Source: GCA-020343675 sp964462945 (GTDB lineage: Bacteria > Planctomycetota > Phycisphaerae > Sedimentisphaerales > Anaerobacaceae). From it: 29,682 nucleotides of DNA. The notes beneath the pieces are model-generated. The model saw only the letters and a program-made list of their open reading frames with translations, was not told the DNA's origin and made no database searches. The stretch is taken from NCBI GenBank assembly GCA_964462945.1, contig CAYWZW010000064.1:1-29682 (forward strand), written 5' to 3'. The translations under genes and the position numbers were made by a program. Shown piece after piece: positions 1-7,664 of this stretch. Numbering within the stretch: the stretch's first letter is position 1; each line of letters opens with the position of its first letter.

Positions 1-83
1 TTTGGCCTCTATCATATCAGACCAAACGATTGGAGACAGCCTTTCATGAGATTACGAATCTTCTCTTTTTCGAGGACAGGAGC

Positions 84-1031
84 ATGGCAGGAACAATCAG
101 AAGATATGTTCAAGGGACAATCGGGATGAGTGTGCTTCTGTCGGCGCCGATGGTCCTGCTGCTGGCGACCACGCTGCTTGCGTCTGCGAGCGCGCCGGAC
201 GTCAAAACCATGACGTACAAGACCATCGGCGACAGAGAGCTGAAGATTCACATCCATTATCCACCCGGCTGGAAGGCAAGCGACTCTCGTGCCGTGATTG
301 TTTTCTTTTTCGGGGGCGGCTGGACCGGCGGTAAAGTCGAGCAGTTCCAGTCTCAGGCCGAGTACTTTGCGTCTCGCGGACTGGTCGCCGCGCGGGCCGA
401 CTATCGCGTCAAGAGCCGCGATGAGGTGACGCCCGACAAGTGCGTCGAGGACGCCCGCAGCGCCGTGCGCTGGATGCGTCGCAACGCCAAAGAGATGGGC
501 ATCGATCCGCAAAAGCTGATTGCGTCGGGCGGCTCGGCCGGCGGGCACTTGGCGGCGTGCACGATGATCGCAAAGAGCGTCGAAGCCGATGGCGACGACC
601 TGTCCATTTCGACGATTCCGCAGGCGATGATATTGTTCAATCCCGTCCTCAGCTTCGACCACGAGCAGATCATCGGACGCATCAACGGCGACAAGGAGCT
701 TGCCCGAAAGATTTCGCCGACGCTGCATCTGGACAAGACTAGTCCGCCGGCATTGATTCTATTCGGCACCAAGGACCGGCTTAAAGTTTTTGGCGATGAA
801 TACTGGCAAAAGGCCGAAGCTCTCGGCGTCCGTGCGGACAAATACTTAGCGGAAGGTCAAGGGCACGGCTTTTTCAACAAGCCGCCCTGGCGCGAACGGA
901 CCCTCATCGCCGCGGATAAGTTCCTTGCGTCACTCGGTTTCCTGAAGGGTGAGCCTACCATCAAGGAGCCTGATGACTCAGCCGGTGGACCAGACGGGGC
1001 CGCAGGTCGTGCCCGCGGCGCGGCGAACTGA
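84..1031 (+). CDS. Secreted alpha/beta-hydrolase (acetyl-esterase/lipase-like)
   Basis: This encodes a predicted exported serine esterase of 315 residues. The N-terminus is basic (two Arg) and is followed by a hydrophobic stretch, consistent with a signal peptide ending near residue 33. The alpha/beta-hydrolase marks are an oxyanion-loop FFGGGW block, the nucleophile elbow GGSAGG with Ser151, an acid candidate Asp231 in GTKDR, and His261 in GQGHGF. This resembles the BD-FAE/acetyl-xylan-esterase-like hydrolases common in planctomycetes. The substrate is not readable, although the sulfatase next door suggests a decorated glycan. The frame stays open upstream to a TTG at 30. I chose ATG 84 because it is preceded by an AGGACAGG-type ribosome binding site and starts directly at the signal peptide. 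The C-terminal tail is Gly/Ala/Arg-rich and looks disordered. Confidence 0.85.
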   Translation: MAGTIRRYVQGTIGMSVLLSAPMVLLLATTLLASASAPDVKTMTYKTIGDRELKIHIHYPPGWKASDSRAVIVFFFGGGWTGGKVEQFQSQAEYFASRGLVAARADYRVKSRDEVTPDKCVEDARSAVRWMRRNAKEMGIDPQKLIASGGSAGGHLAACTMIAKSVEADGDDLSISTIPQAMILFNPVLSFDHEQIIGRINGDKELARKISPTLHLDKTSPPALILFGTKDRLKVFGDEYWQKAEALGVRADKYLAEGQGHGFFNKPPWRERTLIAADKFLASLGFLKGEPTIKEPDDSAGGPDGAAGRARGAAN

Positions 1032-1125
1032 CGTGCGATAGACAAAGACGGTGATCGAAAACATTGCCGATCAGTCCGGCAATTCCGACACAAACAATGC
1101 AGGCCTGACGGAAAGGAGATGTGCC

Positions 1126-2532
1126 GTGCAGACAAGACAGACTCGCAGAGATTTTCTGAAGGCCGCCGCGTTGTCGGTGGCGGCGATGGGATTGCCCAGG
1201 ATTTGCAGAGGGCAGCCGAGCACGAAACTTCCGAACTTTGTTATCATTTTTCTCGATGATTCCGGCTGGGCCGATTTTCACCCGTTCGGCAATCCCGCAT
1301 ATCAAACGCCCAACGTCCAGCAGCTTGCCGGCGAGGGCTGCTGCTTCCATCAGTTCTACGTCCCGCAGGCGGTTTGTTCCGCTTCGAGATCGGCGCTGCT
1401 GTCCGGCTGCTATCCGGGCCGGACAAAGGTCTTCGGGGCGCACGGCCCTCGCGCCCGCGGGCTCGATCCGAAGTACGCTACCATCGGGCAGGTCCTCAAG
1501 GCACGCGGATATACGACGGCGGTGTTCGGCAAGTGGCACATCGGCGATCAGCCCGACACGCGCCCGCCGGCGCGGGGGTTCGATGAATCGTGCGGCCTGT
1601 TGTACTCCAACGACATGTGGGAATTCCACCCGGAAAACCCCAAGGCATGGAGCAAATACCCCCTCCAGTTCTGGGACAACGGCAAGGTCACCATCGAGCG
1701 CGTCACGAAGGAGCACCAGCCGATGCTCACGACCTGGTACACCGAGCACGCCGTGGACTTCATCAAGCGGAACAAGGACAAGCCGTTTTTCCTCTACGTC
1801 CCTCATTCGATGCCGCACGTGCCGATATTTTGCAGCGAGAAATTCAAAGGCAAATCCGGCACGGGCCTCTACGGCGACGTGATGATGGAGATCGACTGGT
1901 CCGTCGGCGAGATTACCAAGGCCCTCAAGGCCAACGGCCTCGAAGATAATACACTGGTGTTCTTTTCCTCGGACAACGGCCCGTGGATTTCCTATGGCAA
2001 CCACGCCGGCAAGACGCCTTTCCGCGAGGCCAAGGGAACCGGCTTCGACGGCGGAACCCGCAGCGCGTGCATCATCAAGTTTCCCGGCAGAGTCAAGCCG
2101 GGCACAATCTCCAAGCGCGCCTTCTGCACGCTCGACGTCCTTCCGACCCTGGCCTCTCTGGCCGGAGCACAACTGCCGGAAAACCCGATTGACGGCAAAA
2201 ACGTCTGGGACCTGGTTATCGGCAAGCCCGGCGCGAAAAATCCGCACGAGTATTATCCGTTCTGCACCGGCCAGAATTTCGAGGGCGTCATCAGCGGCGA
2301 CGGCCGATGGAAGCTGCACCTGCCGCACAGCTATCGAACCCTCGTCGAGCCGGGCAAGGATGGAATGCCCGGCAAATACACCCAGAAAGAGATTGAGCTT
2401 TCACTGTTCGACATGGAGAACGACCCCTACGAAACCACCAACGTCCTCGACAAGCACCCGGACGTCGCCGAGCGCCTCAAACAATACGCCGAACAGCACA
2501 GACAGAAATTCTACGCACGAAAGCAAGAGTAG
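1126..2532 (+). CDS. Tat-exported Cys-type sulfatase (arylsulfatase family)
   Basis: This is a 468-residue type I sulfatase, which hydrolyses sulfate esters using a formylglycine made from a conserved Cys. The maturation motif CSASR begins at Cys84. Other family marks are the metal-binding LDDSGWAD near the N-terminus, GKWHIGD, and SSDNGPW. The C-terminal subdomain contains the usual LFDMENDPYE block. The N-terminus carries a twin-arginine signal (RRDFLKAAA). The start is a GTG with GGAG seven bases upstream. An in-frame GTG at 1051 has no such site and would place extra residues before the Tat motif. The gene lies 94 bp after the esterase, probably in one transcript. The TAG stop is part of a REP-like repeat (2529-2591). 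A formylglycine maturase is needed. The SUMF1-fold protein at 12912-13772 is a poor candidate. The substrate subfamily cannot be told by eye. Confidence 0.93.
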   Translation: MQTRQTRRDFLKAAALSVAAMGLPRICRGQPSTKLPNFVIIFLDDSGWADFHPFGNPAYQTPNVQQLAGEGCCFHQFYVPQAVCSASRSALLSGCYPGRTKVFGAHGPRARGLDPKYATIGQVLKARGYTTAVFGKWHIGDQPDTRPPARGFDESCGLLYSNDMWEFHPENPKAWSKYPLQFWDNGKVTIERVTKEHQPMLTTWYTEHAVDFIKRNKDKPFFLYVPHSMPHVPIFCSEKFKGKSGTGLYGDVMMEIDWSVGEITKALKANGLEDNTLVFFSSDNGPWISYGNHAGKTPFREAKGTGFDGGTRSACIIKFPGRVKPGTISKRAFCTLDVLPTLASLAGAQLPENPIDGKNVWDLVIGKPGAKNPHEYYPFCTGQNFEGVISGDGRWKLHLPHSYRTLVEPGKDGMPGKYTQKEIELSLFDMENDPYETTNVLDKHPDVAERLKQYAEQHRQKFYARKQE

Positions 2533-2591
2533 AGGTCCGTCAGAATTGCCGGATGTGGTTGCCCTGGACTGGCACGCGGGCCAGCCCCTAC
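2529..2591. repeat. Degenerate REP/BIME palindrome, copy 1
   Basis: The element starts with GTAG at 2529-2532 and ends with CTAC at 2588-2591. The right half is a hairpin with arms CTGGC/GCCAG. The left hairpin is eroded. It shares the stretch GTGGTTGCCC and the loop CACGCGGG with the element at 3646-3698. The TAG stop of the sulfatase is inside the leading GTAG. It separates convergent genes and may also end transcription, but no T-tract is visible. Confidence 0.7.
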
Positions 2592-2606
2592 CATCGAGAG
2601 TCTGTA

Positions 2607-3602
2607 TCATGGTTTGAGTGAAAACTTCTGTGCCCGTAAGCCCTGGATGTCGCCGAGATAGAGGTTACCCTGCGAATCCAAGGCGATACCATGCACCCAA
2701 TCGAGCTCACCCACCTTGCCCGGAGGGACCGTTGTTTTGGGCAGCGGCACGCGCAGGAGGACCTCGCCTTTGAGATTCAGCTTCATAACAAGCTGGTCCG
2801 GCGGCGGCAGGACGTTCCACTCGTCTGTCCCTTCTTTCTTCACACAAGACGAGCCGCAGACCCAGATTTCGTCTTTTTTGGTCATCCAGAGACCCCAGGG
2901 CGTGATTCGGTTTTCCCACACGGCGAGCAGCTTGCCCTTGGTATCGAAGACCTGGATGCGGGCGTTTTCGCGGTCGGCGACGTAGAGCCGGCTGTGGGAA
3001 TCAGCCACGATCGAGTGCGGCAGGGCGAACTGGCCCGGCTCGGTGCCGGCCTGGCCCCATTCGTTTATGTACTTACCATTTGCATCGAAGTGAACGATTC
3101 GTCTGTTGCCGTACCCGTCGCTGACGAAGATGTCGCCGCCCGGCAGCACGACCATGTCCGTCGGCTTGTCGAAGTGCCCTCGGTCGGTTCCCGCTCGGCC
3201 CGGCTCGCCGAGCGTCAATAGCAGCTTGCCCTCGGGGCTGTACTTTCGCACGACGTGACTGCTGATATTTGCGGTCCAAATATTCCCCGCAGGATCGATT
3301 CTGATGAAGTGGGCGCCGGCGAAATCCTCCATGTCCCAGGTGCGGATGAATGTTCCGTCGGTCTGATAAAGCTGCACCGCCGGCTGGCTTCGCGTAAAGA
3401 TATAGACCTGGTCCTGGGCATCCACCGTGATGCCGGGCATCTGGGCCCACTTGAATTGCTCCGGCTTTTTGGGCCATGTGGGATCGACGACGCACTGCAC
3501 CGTGGCGCTGCTTTGCGGACCTGAAGTTGCATACACACACCCGTGACATAGCAGGACCGAGAGCATCAGAAACACACATGAACGGCGAGACGTTGAACGC
3601 AT
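2607..3602 (-). CDS. NHL-repeat six-bladed beta-propeller protein
   Basis: This is a 331-residue exported protein built of NHL-type repeats. Blade signatures of the form G-x-F/I-x-x-P-x-x-(I/M)-x-(V/I) recur: PGITVDAQDQVYIF, HFIRIDPAGNIWT, FDKPTDMVVLPGGDIFVSDGYGNRRI, FALPHSIVADSHSRLYVADRENARI, WVHGIALDSQGNLYLGD. The fourth and fifth blades carry the D-(G/R)-x-N-x-R-I loop typical of NHL proteins and of the lyase half of peptidyl-glycine amidating enzymes. No catalytic assignment is justified. The N-terminus is hydrophobic and ends LLCHGC, so it could be a lipoprotein or a secreted protein. I use the ATG at 3602 because AGGAG lies 8-9 bases upstream. The in-frame ATG at 3620 would place that site inside the coding sequence. 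It is transcribed away from the Gfo/Idh gene at 3695-4993, on the same strand and downstream of it. Confidence 0.85.
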   Translation of the reverse strand: MRSTSRRSCVFLMLSVLLCHGCVYATSGPQSSATVQCVVDPTWPKKPEQFKWAQMPGITVDAQDQVYIFTRSQPAVQLYQTDGTFIRTWDMEDFAGAHFIRIDPAGNIWTANISSHVVRKYSPEGKLLLTLGEPGRAGTDRGHFDKPTDMVVLPGGDIFVSDGYGNRRIVHFDANGKYINEWGQAGTEPGQFALPHSIVADSHSRLYVADRENARIQVFDTKGKLLAVWENRITPWGLWMTKKDEIWVCGSSCVKKEGTDEWNVLPPPDQLVMKLNLKGEVLLRVPLPKTTVPPGKVGELDWVHGIALDSQGNLYLGDIQGLRAQKFSLKP

Positions 3603-3645
3603 ACGGCACACTCCTTTCATAGAACAGAATACAGAATACAGAACC

Positions 3646-3698
3646 GTAGGGGCAACCCCATGTGGTTGCCCAGGGCGGGCACGCGGGCCCGCCCCTAC
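3646..3698. repeat. REP/BIME double palindrome, copy 2
   Basis: This 53-bp element runs from GTAG to CTAC and holds two GC-rich hairpins: GGGCAACC/GGTTGCCC (3650-3657 with 3664-3671), then GGGCGGGC/GCCCGCCC. The CTAC end, read on the minus strand as GTAG, includes the TAG stop (3695-3697) of the Gfo/Idh gene. Just upstream, 3621-3643 is a short simple tandem of acagaat. A GTAG foot beside a hairpin is the mark of REP sequences mobilised by RAYT (Y1) transposases. Calling this a BIME is inference. Confidence 0.75.
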
Positions 3699-4993
3699 AG
3701 GGACCAGGGCGACCTCATGGCTCTTGCGAGCATCCTGTTGGCCATATCGTCGTCGATGAATCTCTCGTTCTGGGGGTCCCAGCGTAGTTTGCGCCCGAGC
3801 CGAAGACAGATATTACCGGCATGGCAGGTCGTGACCGAGCGATGCGATACTTCGGCGTTGGATATCGGCAGCCGGCGAGTCTTGACGCAGTCGAGGAAAT
3901 CGCGATGATGGCCCATCATGTACGCATAGTCTCTCTGGGTCACCTTGACCTCGTTCATAATGGCCTTGCTCGACGCCGTGATCTTGCCGGTATCGTCAAC
4001 GCTCACCCAGCCGTCGGTCCCGACGAACTTGTTTCCCCTGGGGCCTCGGCCCGGCTCGGTCTCATCGTGATAGATCATCTTTACACCGTCGGGGTACGTT
4101 GCTACCACTTCGAAACGCACGGGCGTATTGAATAGGCCGTCTTTTGGGAACTCGGCCCAGCCTTCGTACTCTGTGGGCCCTGAGCGCTCACTGTCATGTG
4201 CCCACTGGGCCAGATCGTTAAAGTGCGCTCCAAGATCGGTCAACTGTCCGCCGGAGTAATCGTAGAGCCACCGGAACGTGCCGTGACATCTTCTGGGTGT
4301 GTATGGCTCGAAGGGGGCGGGCCCGAGCCACATATCATAATCAAAGCCTTTCGGGACAGCTTCGGGTTTCTGCGGGGGACAGGTTGGGCCGTTATGGTAA
4401 TAGCAGTGCAGGGTCTGAAGCCGGCCCAACATTCCACTGCGTGCGATGTCCACCGCAAACCGAAAACAGCCGATGCTTCGCCGCTGCGTCCCGGACTGAT
4501 AGACGGTTCCCAACCGCTTCATCGTATCGGCGACGGCCCTGCCTTCGGCGATGGTCAGCGAAATCGGCTTTTCGCAATAGATGTCTTTGCCGGCCTTTGC
4601 GGCCTCGATGGAGATAATGGCGTGCCAATGGTCGGGCGTGGCGATCAGCACCGTATCGATATCACGGCGAAGCAGTATCTCGCGGAAGTCGTTGTACGCG
4701 GCACAATCTTTGTTGCCGTACGCTGCATCCACAGTTTCCTTTGCCTTTTGCCTATGATTCGCATCGACATCGCACACGGCCAGCACGCGAAGGTCCTCAC
4801 AGGTAAGAAAATTTAGCAGGTTGTGCATCCCCTGGCCGCCCAGGCCGATCGCGCCCATCGTCAGCCGCTCGCTCGGGGCGACTGATCCATAACGGCCCAG
4901 AGCCGATGATGGAACAAAATATGGCGCTGTAACCGCCGAGGCTATCAATCCAGCCGTGTTCCTAAGCAGTGATCTTCGAGTGAATGCTTTCAT
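3695..4993 (-). CDS. Tat-exported Gfo/Idh/MocA-family oxidoreductase
   Basis: This is a 432-residue NAD(P)-dependent sugar or cyclitol oxidoreductase of the Gfo/Idh/MocA superfamily. Residues 1-30 contain a twin-arginine signal (TRRSLLRNTAG). The Rossmann dinucleotide motif GLGGQG is at about 50-55, and the signature EKP is at 141-143 after the block TPDHWHA. The C-terminal alpha/beta domain follows (LTDLGAHFNDLAQW), and the protein ends in the WDPQNERF...ANRML block usual in planctomycete members. I start at ATG 4993, directly before the Tat motif. The frame extends to 5089, but that extension has no export signal and runs through the likely promoter region. Export by Tat suggests folding with bound cofactor in the cytoplasm and action outside the inner membrane. 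The substrate is unknown. The stop codon lies in a REP element. Confidence 0.9.
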   Translation of the reverse strand: MKAFTRRSLLRNTAGLIASAVTAPYFVPSSALGRYGSVAPSERLTMGAIGLGGQGMHNLLNFLTCEDLRVLAVCDVDANHRQKAKETVDAAYGNKDCAAYNDFREILLRRDIDTVLIATPDHWHAIISIEAAKAGKDIYCEKPISLTIAEGRAVADTMKRLGTVYQSGTQRRSIGCFRFAVDIARSGMLGRLQTLHCYYHNGPTCPPQKPEAVPKGFDYDMWLGPAPFEPYTPRRCHGTFRWLYDYSGGQLTDLGAHFNDLAQWAHDSERSGPTEYEGWAEFPKDGLFNTPVRFEVVATYPDGVKMIYHDETEPGRGPRGNKFVGTDGWVSVDDTGKITASSKAIMNEVKVTQRDYAYMMGHHRDFLDCVKTRRLPISNAEVSHRSVTTCHAGNICLRLGRKLRWDPQNERFIDDDMANRMLARAMRSPWSL

Positions 4994-5095
4994 CCGGGGC
5001 AAATGATAACATAATGACGGGATTTTGCCAAGATGATTACCTCGTGGACCGCTACCTTCACGGATAACCAGCAATCCGGATAGTGGCACAGGGGC

Positions 5096-5116
5096 ATTTG
5101 ACTGTTCAGGTCAAAT
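5096..5116. promoter_or_regulatory. Inverted repeat overlapping the -35 box (candidate operator)
   Basis: ATTTGAC (5096-5102) and GTCAAAT (5110-5116) are perfect 7-bp arms separated by 7 bases. They straddle the -35 hexamer of the promoter for the metalloprotease gene. The size and placement suit a repressor dimer site. No regulator gene is adjacent, so the partner is unknown. Confidence 0.5.
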
Positions 5117-5126
5117 CGTTTATAAG
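5098..5126 (+). promoter_or_regulatory. Sigma70-type promoter for the 5170 gene
   Basis: TTGACT (5098-5103) and TATAAG (5121-5126) each match the consensus at five of six positions, with a 17-bp spacer. Transcription would begin near 5133, giving a leader of about 37 bases before ATG 5170. Confidence 0.6.
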
Positions 5127-5169
5127 CAAGCTAACAATCTAATAAGGTATTGAAAGAAAGTCTTTGTCG

Positions 5170-5769
5170 ATGCCTGATATGTGTGCTGCAACAGTTGAAA
5201 TCCCCAGCGTCGGCCCGGTGGCTATCGTAAAGTCCGAAAGAGCCAGGCACATCCGCATCACGATAAGACCTGATCGAACCGTCCGACTAATCATACCCAG
5301 ACGTGCATCCATTGAGAAAGGTCAGGAGTTTTTGCACTCCAAAGTCCCGTGGATCACAAGGCATCTGCGGGGGCTCGGAGAGCTTGAGAATACGCAGGGG
5401 AATCTGGTGGTCTCCCAAATCAGCGAATCTCAAGCCCGCGATATGCTCATCGGCCGATTGCAGGAGTTGGCAAGAATCCATAATCTCAAATACAGCAAGG
5501 TTTCAATCAGGAATCAGAAGACCAAATGGGGCAGTTGCTCATCAAAAAATAGCATCAATCTGAACGTAAACCTGGTACGACTGCCCGATCAACTGAGAGA
5601 CTACGTGATACTGCACGAACTCGTTCATACCCGGATCAAGAACCACAGTAGCCAGTTCTGGGCGGAATTGGACAGAGCCCTCGGCGGCGGCGCCAAAGAG
5701 TTGGCCAGGAGACTGAGGAAGTATAGACTTGTCCCGAGCGCAGCCGAGGGATTGGGACAACTGGTGTAA
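5170..5769 (+). CDS. YgjP-like (DUF45/M48-type) zinc metallopeptidase
   Basis: This is a 199-residue cytoplasmic protein with no export signal. It has the hallmarks of the YgjP/DUF45 family of gluzincin-like peptidases: the block TKWGSCSSKNSINLN, then HELVH with zinc ligands His149 and His153 and catalytic Glu150, then His159 and the FW of NHSSQFW. The length is shorter than the roughly 230 residues usual for this family. The N-terminal half has the typical beta-rich RHIRITIRPDRTVRLIIP segment. The frame opens at a TTG at 5164. ATG 5170 is preferred, and ATG 5179 is also possible. The ribosome binding site is weak (GAAAG). The physiological substrate of this family is poorly known. The GH28-like gene follows after 54 bp, so the two may share the promoter at 5098-5126. 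Confidence 0.88.
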   Translation: MPDMCAATVEIPSVGPVAIVKSERARHIRITIRPDRTVRLIIPRRASIEKGQEFLHSKVPWITRHLRGLGELENTQGNLVVSQISESQARDMLIGRLQELARIHNLKYSKVSIRNQKTKWGSCSSKNSINLNVNLVRLPDQLRDYVILHELVHTRIKNHSSQFWAELDRALGGGAKELARRLRKYRLVPSAAEGLGQLV

Positions 5770-5823
5770 CAGGATTGATCGGCAAATGGAAGAATCGAAT
5801 CCAGCTATAGAGGAGCTTGACTC

Positions 5824-7515
5824 ATGATGCTTCGCAGTCATATCGGTCGGTTCGTTGTCGGCATAGTCGCCCTGATGATCGCTGCCGAGGCGGCTATCGC
5901 CTCGATGGCCGGCGTATATGACATTCGAGATTACGATGCGGCGGGCGACGGCGCGACGCTCGATACGCCTGCCATTCACAAGGCCATCGAGGCGTGTTCA
6001 GCGGCAGGGGGCGGCCAGGTCCTGTTCCCGCCGGGCAGATACCTGTCGGGCACCGTGCATCTTAAGAGTCACGTGACGCTTTTTCTCCAGGCAGGCGCGA
6101 CGCTGGTCGGGACCACGAGTCTCGACCAATACCAGCATCCCACGCCGCCGGCCTTTTTGCCCGAAGCCAAATGGGGCAAGTGGCACAGGGCGCTGATCCT
6201 CGGCGATGGACTGGAAGATATCGCGATTGCGGGGCAGGGCGTGATCGACGGCAACAAGGTCTTCGATCCCACCGGCGAGGAACGGATGCGCGGGCCGCAT
6301 ACGTTCGTGTTCGTCAATTGCCGTAGGGTCACGGTGCGCGACGTGTCTTTCGTGGATTCGGCCAACTACGCCATCTTCTTCCAGGTCAGCGACCAGGTGG
6401 ATATTCGCAACGTGAGATTCACCGGAGGCTGGGATGGCGTGCATTTCCGCGGCGGACCCGGCCGGCCCTGCCGCGACGTGAGCATCGTGGGGTGTCAGTT
6501 CTTCACTGGGGATGACTCGATTGCGGGCCGTTATTGGGAGAACACTCTGGTTTCCGATTGCATTGTGAACTCTTCGTGCAACGGGATCCGGCTCATCGGC
6601 CCGGCGACGCATCTGATCATCCACAATTGCCTCTTTTACGGTCCCGGCGTCCATCCTCACCGCACGTCCAACCGCCACAACATGCTGGCCGGCCTCAACC
6701 TGCAGCCCGGCGCCTGGGACGCAACAGAAGGGGCCCTTGACGATGTGCTGATTTCCGATATCACCATGCACAATGTTTCGACGCCGTTTCATTTCTCGCT
6801 GAAGCCCGGCAACACCGCCGGAAACATCGTTGTCAACCGGGTGACAGCTACCGGCGCGTATCGGGCTGCGTCCTCGGTGGAAAGCTGGGCCGAGACAGCC
6901 TTCACGAACGTCGTCTTTCGGGATGTGACGATCGAATACACCGGTGGAGGTACGCTGGAACAGGCATCGATGAGCGTGAAATCGCCGGGCGTCGATGCCC
7001 GGCCGCTGCCGGTCTGGGGCTTCTATGTGCGGAATGTGCACACGCTCCAGTTCGACAATGTCCGGCTGCGCTGCGAAAAAGAGGACCTCCGGCCTGTGTT
7101 GATCTGCAACGGCGTCAAGCGGCTCACGTTAGACGGCTTGCGGTTTCAGCGCTCGGCGGGCGCTGCGGCCCCGCTTGTCTTGGATGATGTCGAGCAGCTT
7201 GAGGTTCGAGAGTCCGACGTGTCGCTTGTGCAGCCACAGTTCCGGGATGTAAAACTTGCTTCGCAGGATGTTTCGGGCCGCTTTGTCGCTGGTGGAAAGT
7301 ACGGGGTAAGCGTGACGGCAGAGAATGGCAGTGAGGAAGGGCTCGCGAAGGTTGAAGTGACCGTGGCTGGGCAAACCACTGCGCGTTGGGTGTGGCTGCG
7401 ACCCAGCGAAAAGAAGGGTGTCGTTCTTGCAGGACTCACCGCACCGGGCTCCGGAACGCACCAGGTCAGAGTGGAAAACCTGAGCACAAGCCTGATTGTC
7501 GAGGACCGCCAGTAA
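5824..7515 (+). CDS. GH28-like right-handed beta-helix glycosidase (polygalacturonase fold)
   Basis: This is a 563-residue secreted protein. A signal peptide (about 1-28) is followed by the entry block YDIRDYDAAGDGATLDTPAIHKAI and AGGGQVLFPPGRYLSGTVHLKS, which are characteristic of GH28 and pectate-lyase-like helices. The centre carries the acid candidates of GH28: GWDGVHF (Asp204) and TGDDSIAG (Asp230, Asp231). The third GH28 signature, Gly-His-Gly, is not in its usual place. SSCNGIRLIG stands there instead. The reaction may therefore differ from galacturonan hydrolysis. Residues after about 440 form extra beta-strand repeats and a small sandwich-like end. AGGAG lies eight bases before ATG 5824. 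Pectic or rhamnogalacturonan-like substrates are plausible but unproven. Confidence 0.82.
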   Translation: MMLRSHIGRFVVGIVALMIAAEAAIASMAGVYDIRDYDAAGDGATLDTPAIHKAIEACSAAGGGQVLFPPGRYLSGTVHLKSHVTLFLQAGATLVGTTSLDQYQHPTPPAFLPEAKWGKWHRALILGDGLEDIAIAGQGVIDGNKVFDPTGEERMRGPHTFVFVNCRRVTVRDVSFVDSANYAIFFQVSDQVDIRNVRFTGGWDGVHFRGGPGRPCRDVSIVGCQFFTGDDSIAGRYWENTLVSDCIVNSSCNGIRLIGPATHLIIHNCLFYGPGVHPHRTSNRHNMLAGLNLQPGAWDATEGALDDVLISDITMHNVSTPFHFSLKPGNTAGNIVVNRVTATGAYRAASSVESWAETAFTNVVFRDVTIEYTGGGTLEQASMSVKSPGVDARPLPVWGFYVRNVHTLQFDNVRLRCEKEDLRPVLICNGVKRLTLDGLRFQRSAGAAAPLVLDDVEQLEVRESDVSLVQPQFRDVKLASQDVSGRFVAGGKYGVSVTAENGSEEGLAKVEVTVAGQTTARWVWLRPSEKKGVVLAGLTAPGSGTHQVRVENLSTSLIVEDRQ

Positions 7516-7519
7516 GCCC

Positions 7520-7548
7520 TTGCGAGCCGTGCCCCGGCTCGGTATAAT
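7520..7548 (+). promoter_or_regulatory. Promoter with a palindrome in its spacer
   Basis: TTGCGA (7520-7525) and a perfect TATAAT (7543-7548) are separated by 17 bp. The spacer contains a 7-bp perfect hairpin, CGAGCCG/CGGCTCG (7523-7529 and 7535-7541). Transcription would start near 7555, about 110 bases before the ATG at 7665. The hairpin could be an operator or the remains of a terminator for the preceding gene. No T-run follows it. Confidence 0.55.
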
Positions 7549-7565
7549 CCGGCCTGAACCGGTAG

Positions 7566-7632
7566 ATGCGTGGATGAGCAAATGAGTAGATGAGTGAACG
7601 GGTCGCATTCCTGCATCAGCGCATCCACGCAT
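7566..7632. repeat. Leader repeat with 11-bp inverted arms
   Basis: ATGCGTGGATG (7566-7576) is exactly complementary to CATCCACGCAT (7622-7632). Between them lies a run of related gatgag/atgagt words. It sits in the predicted 5' leader of the 7665 gene, ending about 20 bases before its ribosome binding site. It could fold as a long hairpin in RNA. It may simply be a dispersed repeat. Confidence 0.55.
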
Positions 7633-7664
7633 ATACGCATTCACTTGTTTTTGAGAGGACTATC

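Noticed and set aside
961..2328. 455-codon minus-strand frame antisense to the sulfatase
   Set aside because: It is low-complexity in Ala/Arg/Val, has no family motifs, and lies opposite a well-supported sulfatase. It is a GC-rich shadow frame.
5998..7041. 347-codon minus-strand frame antisense to the GH28-like gene
   Set aside because: It has no recognisable motif and fully overlaps a strong coding region.
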